Shown here: one piece after another, positions 1 through 12,084 of the stretch
How positions within the stretch are numbered: the first letter of the stretch is position 1
Layout of the letters: each line of letters starts with the position of its first letter
Source of the DNA: Hemerocallis citrina
Taxonomy: Eukaryota > Streptophyta > Magnoliopsida > Asparagales > Asphodelaceae
DNA: 64,000 nucleotides
NCBI GenBank assembly: GCA_017893485.1
Contig: CM030364.1
Coordinates: 201,903,292-201,967,291, forward strand
Direction of reading: 5' to 3'
Notes under the pieces: generated by a model
What the model was told of the DNA's origin: nothing
The model's input: the letters and a program-made list of their open reading frames with translations, nothing else
Database searches by the model: none
Position numbers and translations under genes: made by a program

Positions 1-500
1 TACAAGATTTTTCCCCTGTTGAACAAAATCAGGAGGCTACTGTATATTTACCACCTCTTTCAAGTCACCATTTAGGAATGCATTCTTGACATCAAGCTGA
101 TGAAGGTTCCAAGAATAATTTGATGCAAGAGAGATAAGAAATCGAACAGACGTAAGTTTCGCAACTGGGGAAAACATCTTTGCATAATTGACCTCAAATT
201 TTTGGGTATATCCTTTAGCGACAAGACGAGCTTTGAATCATTCAACTGTGCTATTGAAATTGTGTTTGACTGTGAATACCCACTTACAACCAACTGTCTT
301 ACCGCCTACAAGGAGGTGAACAAACTGTCAAGTATCATTCTGCTGAAGAGCTTGCATTTCCTTTTTCATGGCCGCTGTCCAACCAGGGCACTTGAGTGCT
401 TCCTGAATATTTTTAAGAATAGAGATAAAATTCAAGAAAGATTTAAAGACTCAAAAAGATCTGTTCAGTGTAGAAGAAGAAACAAACTGGGCAATATCAT
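1..500 (-). pseudogene. Copia-A reverse transcriptase N-terminal fragment
   Basis: The minus strand reads as the N-terminal part of a Ty1/Copia reverse transcriptase. In order come a stretch like AAMKKEMQALQQNDTW, then VGCKWVFTVK, KARLVAKGYTQ, and the FSPVAK...LDVKNAFLNGDL block that precedes the catalytic YVDD region, which lies beyond the window edge. At least two stop codons break the frame (one just before FKARLVAKG, one near QLDVKNAF), so this is a dead copy. Copia RT copies RNA of the element to cDNA in virus-like particles. It lies downstream, on the same strand, of the integrase remnant at 1040-1657 and probably belongs to the same element. Confidence 0.85.
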
Positions 501-1039
501 AATGAGCACAAGAACATTAGCCTTTCGTTGACCGATAGGTAAATCATCTGTGTTAGGGATATTACTGACAGAAGTGGTTGGCCCCGATTGAACAACAGAT
601 GGTACATCATGGATGGTCGAGTCGGAATGTAGCTTGCTTTTCCTTACATAAACCCTAAGTGGTGGAGGCGGCGGCGGCGGTGGTGGTGATGGTGATGGTG
701 ATGGTAGTGGTGGTGGTGGTGGTGGTGGTGATTTGGTGGAAGTGGTGGTGGTGGTGGTAGTGGTGGAAAATTAAGACTCAACAATATTCCTCGGTAAATC
801 AGGAGTTTTGGAATGAGTTTGTTCAAAAAAATATTTTTTGTTCAAAAAATAAAACATCCGCTGTGGTAAATATATATTTTTTTCCGTGAAGGGCAATAGC
901 AAAGATAATCTTTTGAAAAACGTGAAAAAAAAACACATTTAGTAACACGCGGGTCAAGTTTATCTGTGCCTAGGTGAAAATTTTGAACAAAACACAAGCA
1001 ACAAAAAACACGAGGTGGTAGTGAAAATGGATCTTTAGA
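501..1039 (-). other. Copia-A integrase/RT linker with GGT expansion
   Basis: This stretch joins the integrase and RT relics of Copia-A. In Copia elements the linker is usually proline- and serine-rich. Here it contains a trinucleotide run (about 660-770, GGT/GGC/GAT on +, coding Pro or His depending on frame on -) and AT-rich sequence with stops. No independent gene is seen. Confidence 0.6.
660..770. repeat. GGT/GGC/GAT trinucleotide microsatellite
   Basis: About 110 bp of almost uninterrupted GGN triplets, mainly GGT. It sits in the linker of the Copia-A remnant and could have expanded from proline codons (CCA/CCG) on the element's coding strand. Confidence 0.85.
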
Positions 1040-1657
1040 TTAAAATACCAGTTTGAAAGGTTATTGATTTTGAAGAATAGGAGTATGCATACGGTTGATA
1101 AAAAAACAGGCAGTGAGAACCACAAAACTCCGATAAAACCTTTGGACGTTTATTTCAAACATCAGAGAGTGAGCAGTGCTAAGTAAATGTTGATTTTTGC
1201 ATTATGTCACTTCATTTTATTGAGGAGTATAGGCGCAAGAAGTTTGGTGTATTATTCCATGTTAAGAAAAAAACTGTTGAAAATCAAAACTCCCTTATTC
1301 TTTAGCATTATCATAACAAAAATATTTAAGAATAGTGCCAAATTGTGTTCGTATCTCAAAGAAAAATTCTTGAAAAACTTTAGACACTTCAAAACGATCT
1401 TTCAAGAGAAACAACCATGTCATGCGAGAGAAATCATCAATAAACTTAACAAAACAACGATATTTATTAAACGTAGAAAACTAATAGGTCCCCAAACATT
1501 AGAATGCACTAAATCAAATAAATGTTCACTACGTTTATTGACGCTTCCTTGGTAGGGAACTCGATGATGTTTACCTAACTCACAGGGTTCATAAGATAAC
1601 TAAAAAGAAGACTCACAACCAGAAACTAAGTGCTTGATAGTAGTAAAGGAGGGATGC
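1040..1657 (-). pseudogene. Copia-A GAG-pre-integrase and integrase core fragment
   Basis: On the minus strand the fragment starts with a GHPSF motif typical of the GAG-pre-integrase region, then CELGKHHRVPY and LFDLVHSNVWGP, followed by KFIDDFSRMTWLFLLK, the integrase core around its first catalytic Asp. Several stops and frame changes are present. Integrase of Ty1/Copia inserts the cDNA into the host genome. The 5' side is cut at 1657/1658, exactly where the Gypsy-type LTR begins. The matching gag half may be the fragment at 13545-14640, same strand and correct order. Confidence 0.85.
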
Positions 1658-2057
1658 CCTAGTCGCCGGTGCCGTAATACCCCTAGTATGTACTACTTTT
1701 CTTACAATAAAAATATATATGCATTGTTATATATATATACATGTGCATTGACATTGTTATTTTTTATTTTTTATTTCTATGTTTATTTTTTTTTGTTTAA
1801 CATATCCATATGTTTAACTTTTTTCTTTTTTAAAAAAGCCCAACACTTTCTTTCTTAAAGCGCAATCCAATAAGGTTATTTAGGGGTTAAGTGAAATTAC
1901 ATAAAGACTAAGGGGGTTAAATGCAAATAAGGGGTACACCTAAGCTATTCCTAGAGAATTCAACACTCCTCTCCTTCTCTCTTGAACTAGCCGGCAGCAA
2001 CAACAACAGCTCCTTTCCCTCTTTCTCTATATATATGCTACTTAACTACTATTCTTA

Positions 2058-2412
2058 GTGACTACTACTACTACTATTCTTACTGATTGCTACTACTCCT
2101 GCTCTTACTATCTACTACTGCTACTGCTGTTTTACTACTGCTGTCTACTGCTGTTTACTACTGTTGTCTTCTACTGTTGCTGTCTTCCACTACTTCTACT
2201 GCTATTCACTACTACTACTACTACTCCTATTACTACTTTTGCTGATTACTTCTACTACTACTGTTTACTACTGCTGCTGTTTACTTCTATTGCTACTGCT
2301 CCTTACTTCTACCTACTACTACTGCCTACTTCACTATTACTACCACTGCTTACTACTACCGCTGCTACTTTACTACTTCTACTATTTTACTGCTACTACT
2401 GTTATATTACTA
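2058..2412. repeat. TAC/TGC trinucleotide repeat in LTR copy 1
   Basis: About 350 bp of imperfect (TAC)n with TGC, TCC and TTC variants. Because it is open in several frames, long low-complexity ORFs (Thr/Leu/Tyr-rich) appear here; they are not genes. A related tract occupies about 28075-28415 in LTR copy 2, on the other strand, so the repeat is part of the LTR family. Confidence 0.9.
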
Positions 2413-3406
2413 TTGGATTGGAGCAAGAAGAAGCAAGGAGGAGAAGGCGATTGAAGACCTTTTTCACCAAATCAAAGTGGGTATTCTTCAAACCTTATGT
2501 ATTATTATTATTTTTCTTTATATATGGAATGAAAGATTGATGCCTGCTAAAAATTGTAGTGGGTGTTATAATTATAAAGATTACACTTTTATGCATGAGA
2601 ATGGTAGCAGAAGAGTAAAGATGAAATTTTTATGCTTGATTATGAAATAAAAATCATGTCTTTGGATCAATAGCTTGATTGTTGATTATAGATTGTAAAG
2701 TTGTGATTTTTATGATGATTTGTGTAGTATATTGTTCATGTTAGTAAGATTAACTTTAGGTTAGTATGCTCTTGCTCATATTAGTAAGCTTTAGTCATGT
2801 TAGTAAGTAGTGATGATGTTAGTAAGATAGTAAGACGTCATGTGAGAAAAGTTTATATTAGTAAGTAAAAAAATGATTAGAATAAATTAGAAAGTTGAAA
2901 TGTGGACTTAGTAGACTCAAATGAAGACTTGACTCATGTTGGTAGATGGAAGTATGAACTTTGCTATAGAATTTATTGACGGAAGTTTTCCTATGTATGA
3001 TAAGATGTATGTTGTTGTTTGGAGATTATGTTAAGATTATTAGTAGCTTGAAATTGCAAGTAGTAGTAGCCTACATTGTTAAGCAGAATGTGTTAGTATT
3101 AATTGCCTTGGGTGAAGTTGAAGTTCATGCTTTTATTTTTTTAAGAAAGTGATAAATGGTAAGGGGTAGTAGGCGATCATACTAGTAAATAAGTGAAGTG
3201 GTAGTAGTTAATCATGAAGTGAACCATGTTGCGTTAATATTGTAGCTACTTGTTAATCATGTTAAACTCATTTAGTAGGTTAATGTTGTGGTTGTAACTA
3301 CTTGTTAAGAGTATTATCTCGATGATGAATTGCTTATAGATGCAGAGATATAACATGTGTTTTTTATGGCGATTGCCTTTCTCATGAGTTATTCATTTGA
3401 TATGGC

Positions 3407-4030
3407 CACTGTTTTAAATTCCCTCCGATTCGGCCGAAATTTCGTTTCGGCTAGCTTGCCGATACGAAATCACATATTTTATACTCTACATCGTTTTGGA
3501 CCGACATGTTTAGATTTCAGCCGAAATTATCGAAATATCGGCCGAAATATTGTCGAAATTGGCGAAATATCAGCCGAAATAGTCACAAATATTATTGTGA
3601 ATATATTGAAAAATTTTGTTTTAACTTTTTGTATGTCTTTCAATATAGGACCTTAAGCTAAAATAATATGAGAATTTTGTATTATTTGTATATATGCAAA
3701 GTCAAGTAAGTTTATTAACTAACACATTTTTTCTAATCAATGCAAATTCAATTTAATTATATACTTATATTGCATTATCTTCAATATTATTGTTAAATTA
3801 TGTGGAGATTTACATTGATTCATGCCATTAGTTACATAATACAGTATTTTATATGATAAATGACATGTAGGACATAATATCTTATTTAGTAACAAAAAAA
3901 AATATTTATTAATTTTAGGAAATGAACATCCGATATGATCACATTTCCCCGAGATCTCCTCCGATATCTCCGATCCGAGACGAAACACCTCTTGCCGAGA
4001 TGAGTCCGAAATCCGAGATTTAAAACCATG
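3407..4030. mobile_element. Non-autonomous hAT element (MITE-like)
   Basis: This 624-bp insertion is absent from LTR copy 2, where the flanks are contiguous. It is bounded by a perfect 8-bp target site duplication, gatatggc (3399-3406 and 4031-4038). The ends are inverted: CACTGTTTTAAAT on the left, and CATGGTTTTAAAT when the right end is read on the minus strand. Subterminal regions are rich in CGAAAT and CCGATATC motifs. An 8-bp TSD plus CA(N)TG-type ends is diagnostic of hAT. No transposase is encoded, so it would need one in trans. Confidence 0.92.
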
Positions 4031-4554
4031 GATATGGCCAGATGCACCGGATATAGGCCGGATAAGGGCCAAGTTGGGCCAATAATTGAGAATAAGAATG
4101 TAATGATAATTTAGTGTAATTGTGAACAATGAGACCTTAAGTACTAATAATTTCACCTCGAAAGTAAGCGATGATTAATGAAGGAATTAAGCGGGTGAGA
4201 TTTGACCTAAGTTATATAAATTAGTAAAGGCGTTAGTCATAAGTTGTGTGACTCAGGATAGGTAAGGATAGACACTAGTTGGGCGTATACTCACCTGTCA
4301 AGGGGACACGTGCGGCGTCGTCTCATTTGGGACACATGGGCGTGATCTCGACTGTTAATTTCTGGGATTTAGTGATAAGAACGGGATGCAGACGTAAGTC
4401 ATAAGTCCTGTCGGAACTTAGGAGATGGATTCTTAAGTTTCCGTCTATGTTCTGAGTTATCAGTACGAAGAATGAGCAAGAGCGTAACTCTAAGTCTTTT
4501 GGCGGAGTAGGAATGATTCTATCGATTCGCCTTGAGTTCACGATAACTTTGGTA

Positions 4555-4735
4555 GGGACAGGAGTGGAGAAAGACCATGATTTCGTCAAAGCTGATGATT
4601 ACCGACCTGACCGGAAATGGAGAGGGACCATGATCCTGTCGGAGTGGAGAAGGACCATGATCTGAACAAACAGGGTGATCACTGCCGTTCGGAGTGGATA
4701 AGGACCACGATCCGACTGCAGAAGCGGAAATGGAC
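4555..4735. repeat. Short internal repeats of the Gypsy LTR
   Basis: The phrase GGAGTGGAGAAGGACCATGATC recurs about three times with changes at roughly 50-60 bp intervals. The same array is found inverted near 26690-26830. Such arrays are common in long plant Gypsy LTRs. Confidence 0.7.
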
Positions 4736-5154
4736 CGCATGTATTGTGCACTCTACCAGTCACTAGATGAATGTCAGAAACATAAAAACGTACAAGAGTA
4801 GGATGCATGGCGAGGGATTGAACCTTATCATTTGCAGAATACGAACTCGATTTGAGGAGTATGTAGTATGGGTTGCATACATTTTCAAATCAAGTTTGCA
4901 TTAGATTAAGAGCATGGTGTGCATATGAGTTGTGCATTAGAATGTAGATCATGGCATACACCGACACTTGTGATTTGATTTTTATATTTTTCTTCTGCAT
5001 TAAATATTAATTGTTGAGAATTTTGAAGATTGTGGGTTTCATCCACATTGCGTCAGTTGTATTCAACTGACGTGCCCACAGTTTGCTAATTAAAGGATTG
5101 CTGATTATGGAGCAGGGGACTCGAGCTGCGGAAAACATCCAAGTGGAGGATATA

Positions 5155-5320
5155 GGCTGCGTTTGTTTTAAGTTTTTTTTTCTTTTTTTCTGAAATATAT
5201 TCCTGAGATGGCGTTTGTTTTATGGGTTTTTTGGAAACCGTATCTCTGAAAATTATACCCCCCTCTTTTCGAAACCTCCTTTACTCACTTCTCACTTCTC
5301 TCACTTCACGAGTTAAAGCT
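5155..5320 (+). repeat. Harbinger left terminal inverted repeat region
   Basis: Starts with GGCTGCGTTTG, typical of PIF/Harbinger ends, after an ATA trinucleotide. The inner 100 bp pair with 10281-10394 on the opposite strand with a few mismatches. Confidence 0.8.
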
Positions 5321-5936
5321 CCTTTACTCTCTCCTCTTTCCTGTAGCGCTTCTTCACCTCCTTCCTCCCTTCTTTTCCAAACCAGATCTGAACCAATCTC
5401 CCCCCAAAATCAACGTTTTTTTAATTATTAACCCCCAAATCTACTCCAAAAGGTTGATTCTCTATCGCTGGCGACTTGAATACTACTCTCCCTTCTGTCG
5501 ATTTGGTTCGGGGTTGAGTGGTTTCGATTGAGGGATTAATGGTTTGTACAACCCGTGCTGCATACAGAAAAAGGTATATTCGACAACGGGCAAGTCGAAT
5601 CAAACAACCATTAAAGGTTGAATTTGTTGCTGACAATTTCTTCGTTCTTCAACTCCAATCGAAGGTATGATCCGATTGGTACCCATTTTGTTGTTTTTCT
5701 TTACGCCCTATGACTCAAGTTTGTTGCGGTTTTGCTTTTTACGACCTACGATTTTTGAATCTGCTGTTGGCCAAAAAAATTTTTCCGACCGTCGAATCTG
5801 CATCTTTTTACGAATCTGTTGTTGGCAAATTTTTTTTGAATCTGTGGCTTCTTACGACCTACGAATTTCAGATCACAAGTTTAATTGCTGGAATTTGGCA
5901 TTGTTGTTTATATTTATCGGTTTTTCCTTAATATAG

Positions 5937-6944
5937 ATGAGTAGTATGGGTAGGGGGAAGGAGATGGCGGTGGATGAGGATTATGGGAAGTGGCCTCCCC
6001 ATGTTGTGCATTATTTTGTCAGCCTTATGGAGGAGGCAGTTGACAAGGATAGTCTGAAAAGTAACACATTTGACGGCAAAACTTGGAATCATTTTGCTGT
6101 ACAAATGCAATTCCTGTGTGGCCGTTCATTCACGGTAACACAGTTGAAGGCAAAACATCAGAGACTGAAAGCAGAATGGAAGGTGTTTTCAGATATGAAG
6201 AAACAGAGTGGTTTCGGTTGGGATGAAGTGAACGAAAACCGTTACTGCCGAGAAACCGGTTTGGGACCAATATCTTAAGGTTCATATATAATCTCAAAGT
6301 TTGCTATTTGTTTGTGAATCATTTTTATTATACTTAATCTTGACTTTAATACTTGCATATTAACAACAATTTCTATGATTAGATGCACCCTAAGGCCAAA
6401 AAATTTGCTAACAAGGGGTTGGCAGATTTTTGATGCTTTGACCAAAATTATGGAAGATTCTACTGCCCAGGGCAATGTGACAAGGGCTTCCACACAAAGG
6501 GTGTACAATTTTGATGAGGAGCGGAGGATGAATTATGAGTTTGGCCACCCTCATCAGTCACACGTAAATGTACTTGATGAGGATGATGATGTACCATTCG
6601 GTTCGGGGTCGGGATCTCGTAAGAGAAAATCTGGTGCATCAAGTGGTCGGGGAACAAATATGTCCTATGTGAAAGAATTTGTTAGTTCCTGTCTGGAAAC
6701 TCAGGTGGTAAAAAGAAGCAGGTTAAAGAAGAAAATAGAGGTGGATAGTAATGTCTCGATTGACCCTGCTTTCGCCGAGTTGGATCAATGCCAAGATATA
6801 ATTAATGCGATGTCTGGGCTTGATTGCAATGAAACAGGGAAAGCTTTTAACCACCTAATTGCTAATCCTCGCGCTTGTCATAGTTTCCTTCATATGACCC
6901 CGGTACAGCAGGAGTGGTGGGTGAAGCATTATGATGAGCAATAG
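5937..6944 (+). pseudogene. Harbinger ORF1: Myb/SANT-like DNA-binding protein
   Basis: Exon 1 (5937-6279) encodes a Myb/SANT-like domain of the kind found in Harbinger ORF1 proteins: WPPHVVHYFVSLMEEAV, FDGKTWNHFAVQMQFLCG, QLKAKHQRLKAEWKVFSDMK and SGFGWDE. After an 86-bp-class intron (about 6280-6382, AAG/GTTC to TTAG) the domain continues with MHPKAKKFANKG, then a low-complexity acidic region and a C-terminal part near 6944. The frame breaks at about 6240, before the conserved VWDQYLK, and again at about 6430 in a T run, so a full protein would not be made. In the family, ORF1 helps the transposase enter the nucleus and bind the ends. Confidence 0.8.
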
Positions 6945-7299
6945 CCATCCCATTTGGTTGAATGGGATAAACAAATCATAATGTGTACTATTTTTTATAA
7001 TTATTTGCGTATTTGCGTGAGATCTATTGGACTATGACGGTTTGATGGTAAAACGTTGCTTCTTTTATTTAATTTAAATTTAGTTTTATTTTTTTGCCAA
7101 AATGGATTTGCTATTAGTAGTATATGTTGTTTTTTTTCATAACCTGAGCTTGTGGCAATCTTCCGTCGCGTAATATGTTAATTTAAATTCCGTAAATATC
7201 GTGCACTGTAGTCGTAGTATTAAATTAGTGAACTTACTTTATCAATTTGATTTCTACTTTTTGTCATAGTGAGTTACTACTGCAAGTGCAACTGTAGTT

Positions 7300-8558
7300 A
7301 TGGACACTTCTTCATCTGGTAGTGACGATGCCGATGACTTGATGAATATAATCTTTCTAAGTGAATTCTGTGAAGAAAGTACAATGTCCTCTCCAAAACA
7401 AACAGGACGTGAATATTTGAATGAAATGTTAGAGGGTTCCCAGTCCACGTTTCATGGAATATTCCGTATGAATCAAGATTGTTTTATGGCCTTGTGCTTT
7501 TCTAAAAAATGGGAACTACCTTGAGGAAACAGAGGAGGCTTCAAGACGTAGACGCTTGTCTTTCGAGGAAAGTGTAGCAATTTTTCTGTTTATTGTCGGT
7601 CACAGTACAAGAATGCGAGTATGTGCTAATAGGTTTAATCACTCACTTCAAATAATCGATAAGCATTTTACACTTGTTTTGAAAGGTTTGGCAAGAGTAG
7701 CAAATGTACTTATCACTCCCCCTGATACTACACGTGTACATGAAAGGATCACTAATTCCCCAGACTTTTATCCGTGGTTTAAGGTATTCTGTTACCTTCA
7801 CTCGTCATGTATTATTGAAGTTTTTCAAAGTTTGCACGTAATATCTATTATTCGAATCCATTAATGTAGGGAGCTATTGGTGCTGCTGATGGCACATTAA
7901 TCAAAGCTACGGTACCCGCTATTCGAAGCAATGCTTGTCGCTCTCGAAAGGGTAATATCAATCAAAATGTTTTGGCAGCATGTGATTTTGATATGCTGTT
8001 CACATTTGTTTACGCGGGATGGGAAGGCAGTGCTAACGATTTTCGTGTAATACAGAGTGCATTATCAGAAAGACTGTTGGAAATCCCACCCAACGATAAA
8101 TATTACTTAGTAGATTGTGGTTATACTAATATGCCTGGTTTTTTAGCGCCATACCGTGGTGAGCCATACCACTTACAGGACTTTCAAGGGGCCAACCATG
8201 CACCAACTCAACCTAGACAACTTTTTAATAAACAGCATGCTAGGCTACGGAATGTGATTGAGAGAACGTTTGGTGTATTCAAGAAAGGTTTGCCATCTTT
8301 AATGACATGCCAAACTACTATTTTACAAGACAAGTTATGATGGTCACAGTCTGTTGTGCACTCCATAATTTTATATGTAAGCACTCAGTCAACGATGCTT
8401 TTTTTGTGGAATTTGACGATGAACAATTAATCCATCACCAACAAATTGAAGATATCACATCCACATCTCAGGGGTTGGATTTGTCATCTTTCCAATTGAA
8501 TCATATGAATAGGAAAAGAGATGATATTGCTACGGCAATGTGGAATGCAAGACACTAA
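7300..8558 (+). pseudogene. Harbinger DDE transposase (PIF type)
   Basis: A PIF/Harbinger transposase (DDE_Tnp_4 family), which cuts and pastes the element. The N-terminal part (7300-7524) is acidic and includes a helix-rich FRMNQDCFMALC region. The core follows after a frameshift near 7505. An 86-bp intron at 7784-7869 (GT-AG) splits WFK from GAIGAADGT. The catalytic residues are visible: Asp in AADGT, Asp in YYLVDCGY and Glu in RNVIERTFGVFK. A second frameshift near 8300 separates the C-terminal part, which contains CCALHNFI and ends NARH at 8558. With the DDE triad kept but two frameshifts, this looks like a recently disabled copy. Confidence 0.88.
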
Positions 8559-10280
8559 TGTAATTTTAATGTAAACCTTTTCATTGTATCCTTTTTACTG
8601 TTTTGAATATAATGTTTTCTGCAAGGTCTGTGATTTCATCTTGACAATTTATAGATGAACAGGTACTGCACATGGATTCAATTTTGTGACCAACAATGGT
8701 CAGAAGAATGAAAGGATTTGTCGGTAGCAGTAAGTGATCTCAAATATAATTTTTTATAACCTAACGAAGATGATGTCGTAATAGGCAATGATGAAAGGTT
8801 TTCATTCAATGTGGAATGTGTCCCTCCCCCACCCCACTGCCTCTTTCTGTTTGGTTGTATCGACCAGCAACAGATATTGAAAATATGAAATATATGAGTG
8901 AATAACCACAGAAATGATGTATAATACCCTTTAAGCTGATCTGTGGTTGATGTTTAGAATTATGTTAAGTAAGAATGAATCCATTATGTCAAGCAATGAT
9001 GAATTCAAGTCTTGTTGACGACAATGTGGGAAGGGGAGGGGGGTTAACATTTTACTTAGTGCTAGTAGGCGTGGCATTGTAAAAATGCAGCCCTAGTGTG
9101 GAGTTTTTATCATTGATTTGAACAATCTGAGCCTACGACAAATATGAGTTTTTTTTGAATTTGTCTCATGAGGTTTATGGTTAAATTTTTTAGGGTACTG
9201 ATTATAATATTGCCCAAATCAAGAGATCTTGTAAAAGCATCTCAATGCACACCCCAATTATTCTTCACAGCAAATATCAAAAGGCTTGCCAAACTCTGAT
9301 AACATCATAATACATGCGCAGAAAATAGAGACCTATCAGATATAGGAGATTGTACACATTAAGGAGATTGGGTAAGGTTAAAAAACTCATTCAATACTTG
9401 ACAGGATACACAGTATCAGAAGCCATCAGCTCCAAATTTGTTTTCAATGGCACATCAACAGCATTTATTGAAAATCTTTGTTAGCATATTGCTGATTACA
9501 GTATCACAAGCCATGATCTGATTATTATCCCGGAGATGATGATGAAAAATCCTGATCCTGTGATGAAGATAAAACAAGATTTTCAATTAAAAAGTGTCAT
9601 TGCCTTTACAAATTTTGGAGCTTATGGATGAGCATCCTGTATAACTCAAGTAATTTTTTGTAATTTTACCAAAATTTCCATACACAGTTCAAATTCCTTC
9701 CTGTGAAGGGTTCAGCTTTTGCTTGTGGGTTATAATGTTATCATTGTGTTGTGAAGACTTTTGTCACTTGGTAACACTGAAGAAATGTAATTGGGGTGTG
9801 GATTTAGATGCTTCTGTTGCAATCTCAAGCTTTGGGCAATAATAATCAGTATGCCCATACAAGGGCTTCAAAATATTCTGGATGTGCCTTAATGAAAAGT
9901 GGGAGATGTTTCCTTCTCATACTGTGTGTCACCTCAAGTGGTGGTTTTTTTTGGGTATTATGATGTTATTTTGGTATTATGAAAGCTCCCTGATTGTGCA
10001 CATGGATTATGATGTTTTCATGGTTTGGGCAGCTTCTGATGTGTTCTCATGATTTGGGCAGTATTCTTTCAGATAAACTGGTACAAGAGCTTTATAGCAA
10101 ATTTTGTTGGTGTGCTTTTCAAAAAATTGGGTTGTGCATACGGTTGTATAGGTTGGGTTGTGCATTGAGATGCTTCTGATGTGTTCTCATGCTTTTGGGT
10201 AGTAATAATCAGTATGGTGACACAGTTATGAAGGTTTCCAACTGCTGTTCATTGGTTATTACTTTGAAGTATGCTGACAC
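8559..10280. other. Harbinger 3' non-coding region
   Basis: AT-rich sequence between the transposase and the right inverted repeat, with no open gene. From about 9780 onward it contains diverged repeats built around TGCATTGGGATGCTTCT and TCATGCTTTGGG, which continue beyond the right inverted repeat. Confidence 0.6.
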
Positions 10281-11160
10281 AGTGAGAAGTGAGTAAAGGA
10301 GCTTTAGAAAAGAGGGGGTATAAATTTTCAATAATACTGTTTCCAAAGAACCCCGAAACCAAACGCCATCTGAGGATTTTTTTCAGGAAAAATAACTTTG
10401 GAGATGAGGTCTCAAAATTTGGAGATGATGGCTTCTGATCCTGTAACATCCCAAATGTTGTGTCTTCATTTATTTTCAGAATGTGTGTACAATCCCCTTG
10501 ATCTGAAAGGTCTCTGATTCTGCAAATGTAATATGATGTTATTAGGTTTTGTAAAGCCTTCTGATATTGGGATGACTGTAGACAATCCCCCAGCCCACTG
10601 CCTCATTCTGTTTGGTTGTATCACCGGTTGTGCATTGGGATGCTTCTAAATGCATCTCATGCTTTGGGGGAAAAATCATTCCAGTATGCTAAAACAACTG
10701 TTAGTAGTATAATTTTTGGTGGATGAGGTCTCAGAATTTGGAGATGATGCCTTCTGATCCTGTATTGTACTTCTCAATTGATGTACTTTCACAGATTTTC
10801 AAATGTGTAGTACAATCCCCTTCACTCTGAGATGTCTCTGATTCTGCACTTGTATTATGATGTTATCAGGATTTGTGAATCCTTTTGATATTTGTTGGTA
10901 ACTGTCTACAATATAATCAGTGTGCATTGAGATTGGGGTGTGCATTGACATGCTGCTCAGGTGTTCTCATGCTTTGGATAATATTCTCATCAGTATGATA
11001 AAGGAAGGTTTTGAAAATATTTTTGCTGTGAAGGAAAATACAAAGTGGGAGATGATGGCTTCTGATCCCGTATTTTATTTTGTAGTCTATGCTTCCAAGT
11101 CAATACAAAGTGGGAACACATGTCCAGACGAAATTAACAAAGTTTCCAATGCAATACTTT
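9780..11160 (+). repeat. Degenerate about 310-bp tandem repeat
   Basis: Phrases such as GAGATGATGGCTTCTGATCC, GTACAATCCCCTT, TCTCTGATTCTGCA, TATGATGTTAT and TGTGCATTG...GATGCT recur in the same order at about 10425 and 10735, a period of about 310 bp. Partial copies lie at about 9790, 10150 and 10920. No protein is supported. Confidence 0.7.
10281..10394 (-). repeat. Harbinger right terminal inverted repeat region (inner part)
   Basis: Read on the minus strand it matches the inner left end: CAGATGGCGTTTG, TTCTTTGGAAAC, ATACCCCCTCTTTTC and CTCCTTTACTCACTTCTCAC. Sequence to the right (GGAGATGAGGTCTC...) no longer matches the left end. Confidence 0.78.
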
Positions 11161-12084
11161 ATTTTGTAGTCAACAATTTCTGACTTATTTTCTTTGCTTC
11201 TTGATCTACCTGCTCTATAGTTTTTAAATCAAATTTGTTCAAGCAATTAAGAAGCAACAGCAGCAGCTCCAGGCAGCAGCAGTGACTGTAGGCAACAAAT
11301 GATGATTATTTTGATGCTTGTTTGTAATGATTGTTTGGGCAAATTGTAGAACTTATTTTCATAATATATGTATCGATCCCATGCCATTGTTCCTCAGTTT
11401 ACATGGGATTGTTGAACATTGTAAAGAAAAGTAATGTAGTCAGCTTGGCTTGTTTTGAGGAATACATTGGTTGAGCATGTTTACATGGGATTGTTTTTAT
11501 TTTGATTATCTAGCTAGTGCTTATTTTCTTCCTTAAATTGTTTGGCTCAGCTTTCAGAAATTTTCTTTCATATAATCTTTTCAACAACTGCAGCCTGCAG
11601 GTTGAGCATATTCAGTTTATCCAAATATAGTTATCCAAATACTGCACGCAATCCAAGAAATCCAAATACTGCTCACATTCAAAAAAAAATATCCTATTTG
11701 TTCTCACATGCAATCTTCTATCCTACTACTGCTACTACTTGCTCTCACATGCAATCTCAACAAAACAAACTAAAAAATACTCCTCATTTAAGACTGAAGA
11801 ACTACAATTACCAAAAGAGGCAGTGATAACATCAAAACATTTATCAAAATTGCATAACTGATACATGAACTGAGATTAGTTGCTTCACAAAACCTCACTG
11901 AATCTATATAGTATGTTCATACAAGATTTTCAATAAATTTTGTACTCTAACGTAACGAATCAATCGTGGAGATGATGGCGTCTGATTTTTTGCTCGATTC
12001 ACATGCTGCTCAGGTTTCTTGTTCCCATACTTGTACAACATTGCAATCTAACTGCAACAATTAAAAAAATGTCAGCAAATGATG
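11161..12084. other. Unassigned AT-rich sequence
   Basis: About 0.9 kb between the degenerate repeats and the 69-bp array. It has a short CAG-rich stretch (11250-11285) and no coding or transposon signature I can name. Confidence 0.5.

Larger units (their letters stand above)
1658..5154 (+). mobile_element. Gypsy-type LTR, copy 1 (3' end missing)
   Basis: The segment is an inverted, diverged copy of the 3-kb solo LTR at 26130-29185. Shared landmarks include ATACCCCTAGTATGTACTAC near the left end, the TAC microsatellite, the motif GGAGTGGAGAAGGACCATG repeated around 4560-4720, and GCTGCGGAAAACATCCAA near the right end. In copy 2 the LTR continues to TGTAGCGCCC, but here it stops at the Harbinger end at 5155 and the missing part was not found in the window. 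The copy carries one hAT insertion (3407-4030) absent from copy 2. Assignment to Gypsy rests on similarity of the TGTAGCGCCC end and internal phrases to the chromodomain element LTR at 38914. Confidence 0.75.
5155..10400 (+). mobile_element. PIF/Harbinger DNA transposon (right end incomplete)
   Basis: A two-gene element: a Myb/SANT-like ORF1 (5937-6944) and a DDE transposase (7300-8558). The left end starts GGCTGCGTTTGTTT. Its inner part (about 5207-5310: GGCGTTTG, GGTTTTTTGGAAACC, ATACCCCCCTCTTTTC, CTCCTTTACTCACTTCTCAC) recurs inverted at about 10281-10394, which defines the right terminal region. The outermost about 40 bp of the right end were not found, so the true right border may be beyond 10400 or deleted. 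The element interrupts LTR copy 1. Both genes carry frameshifts, so it is probably non-autonomous now. Confidence 0.82.

Noticed and set aside
644..826. A Pro/His-rich small ORF
   Set aside because: Produced by the GGT repeat in the Copia-A linker.
2058..2540. A 160-codon ORF rich in Thr, Leu, Tyr and Cys
   Set aside because: It is an open frame through the TAC/TGC microsatellite of an LTR; the same tract is open in other frames.
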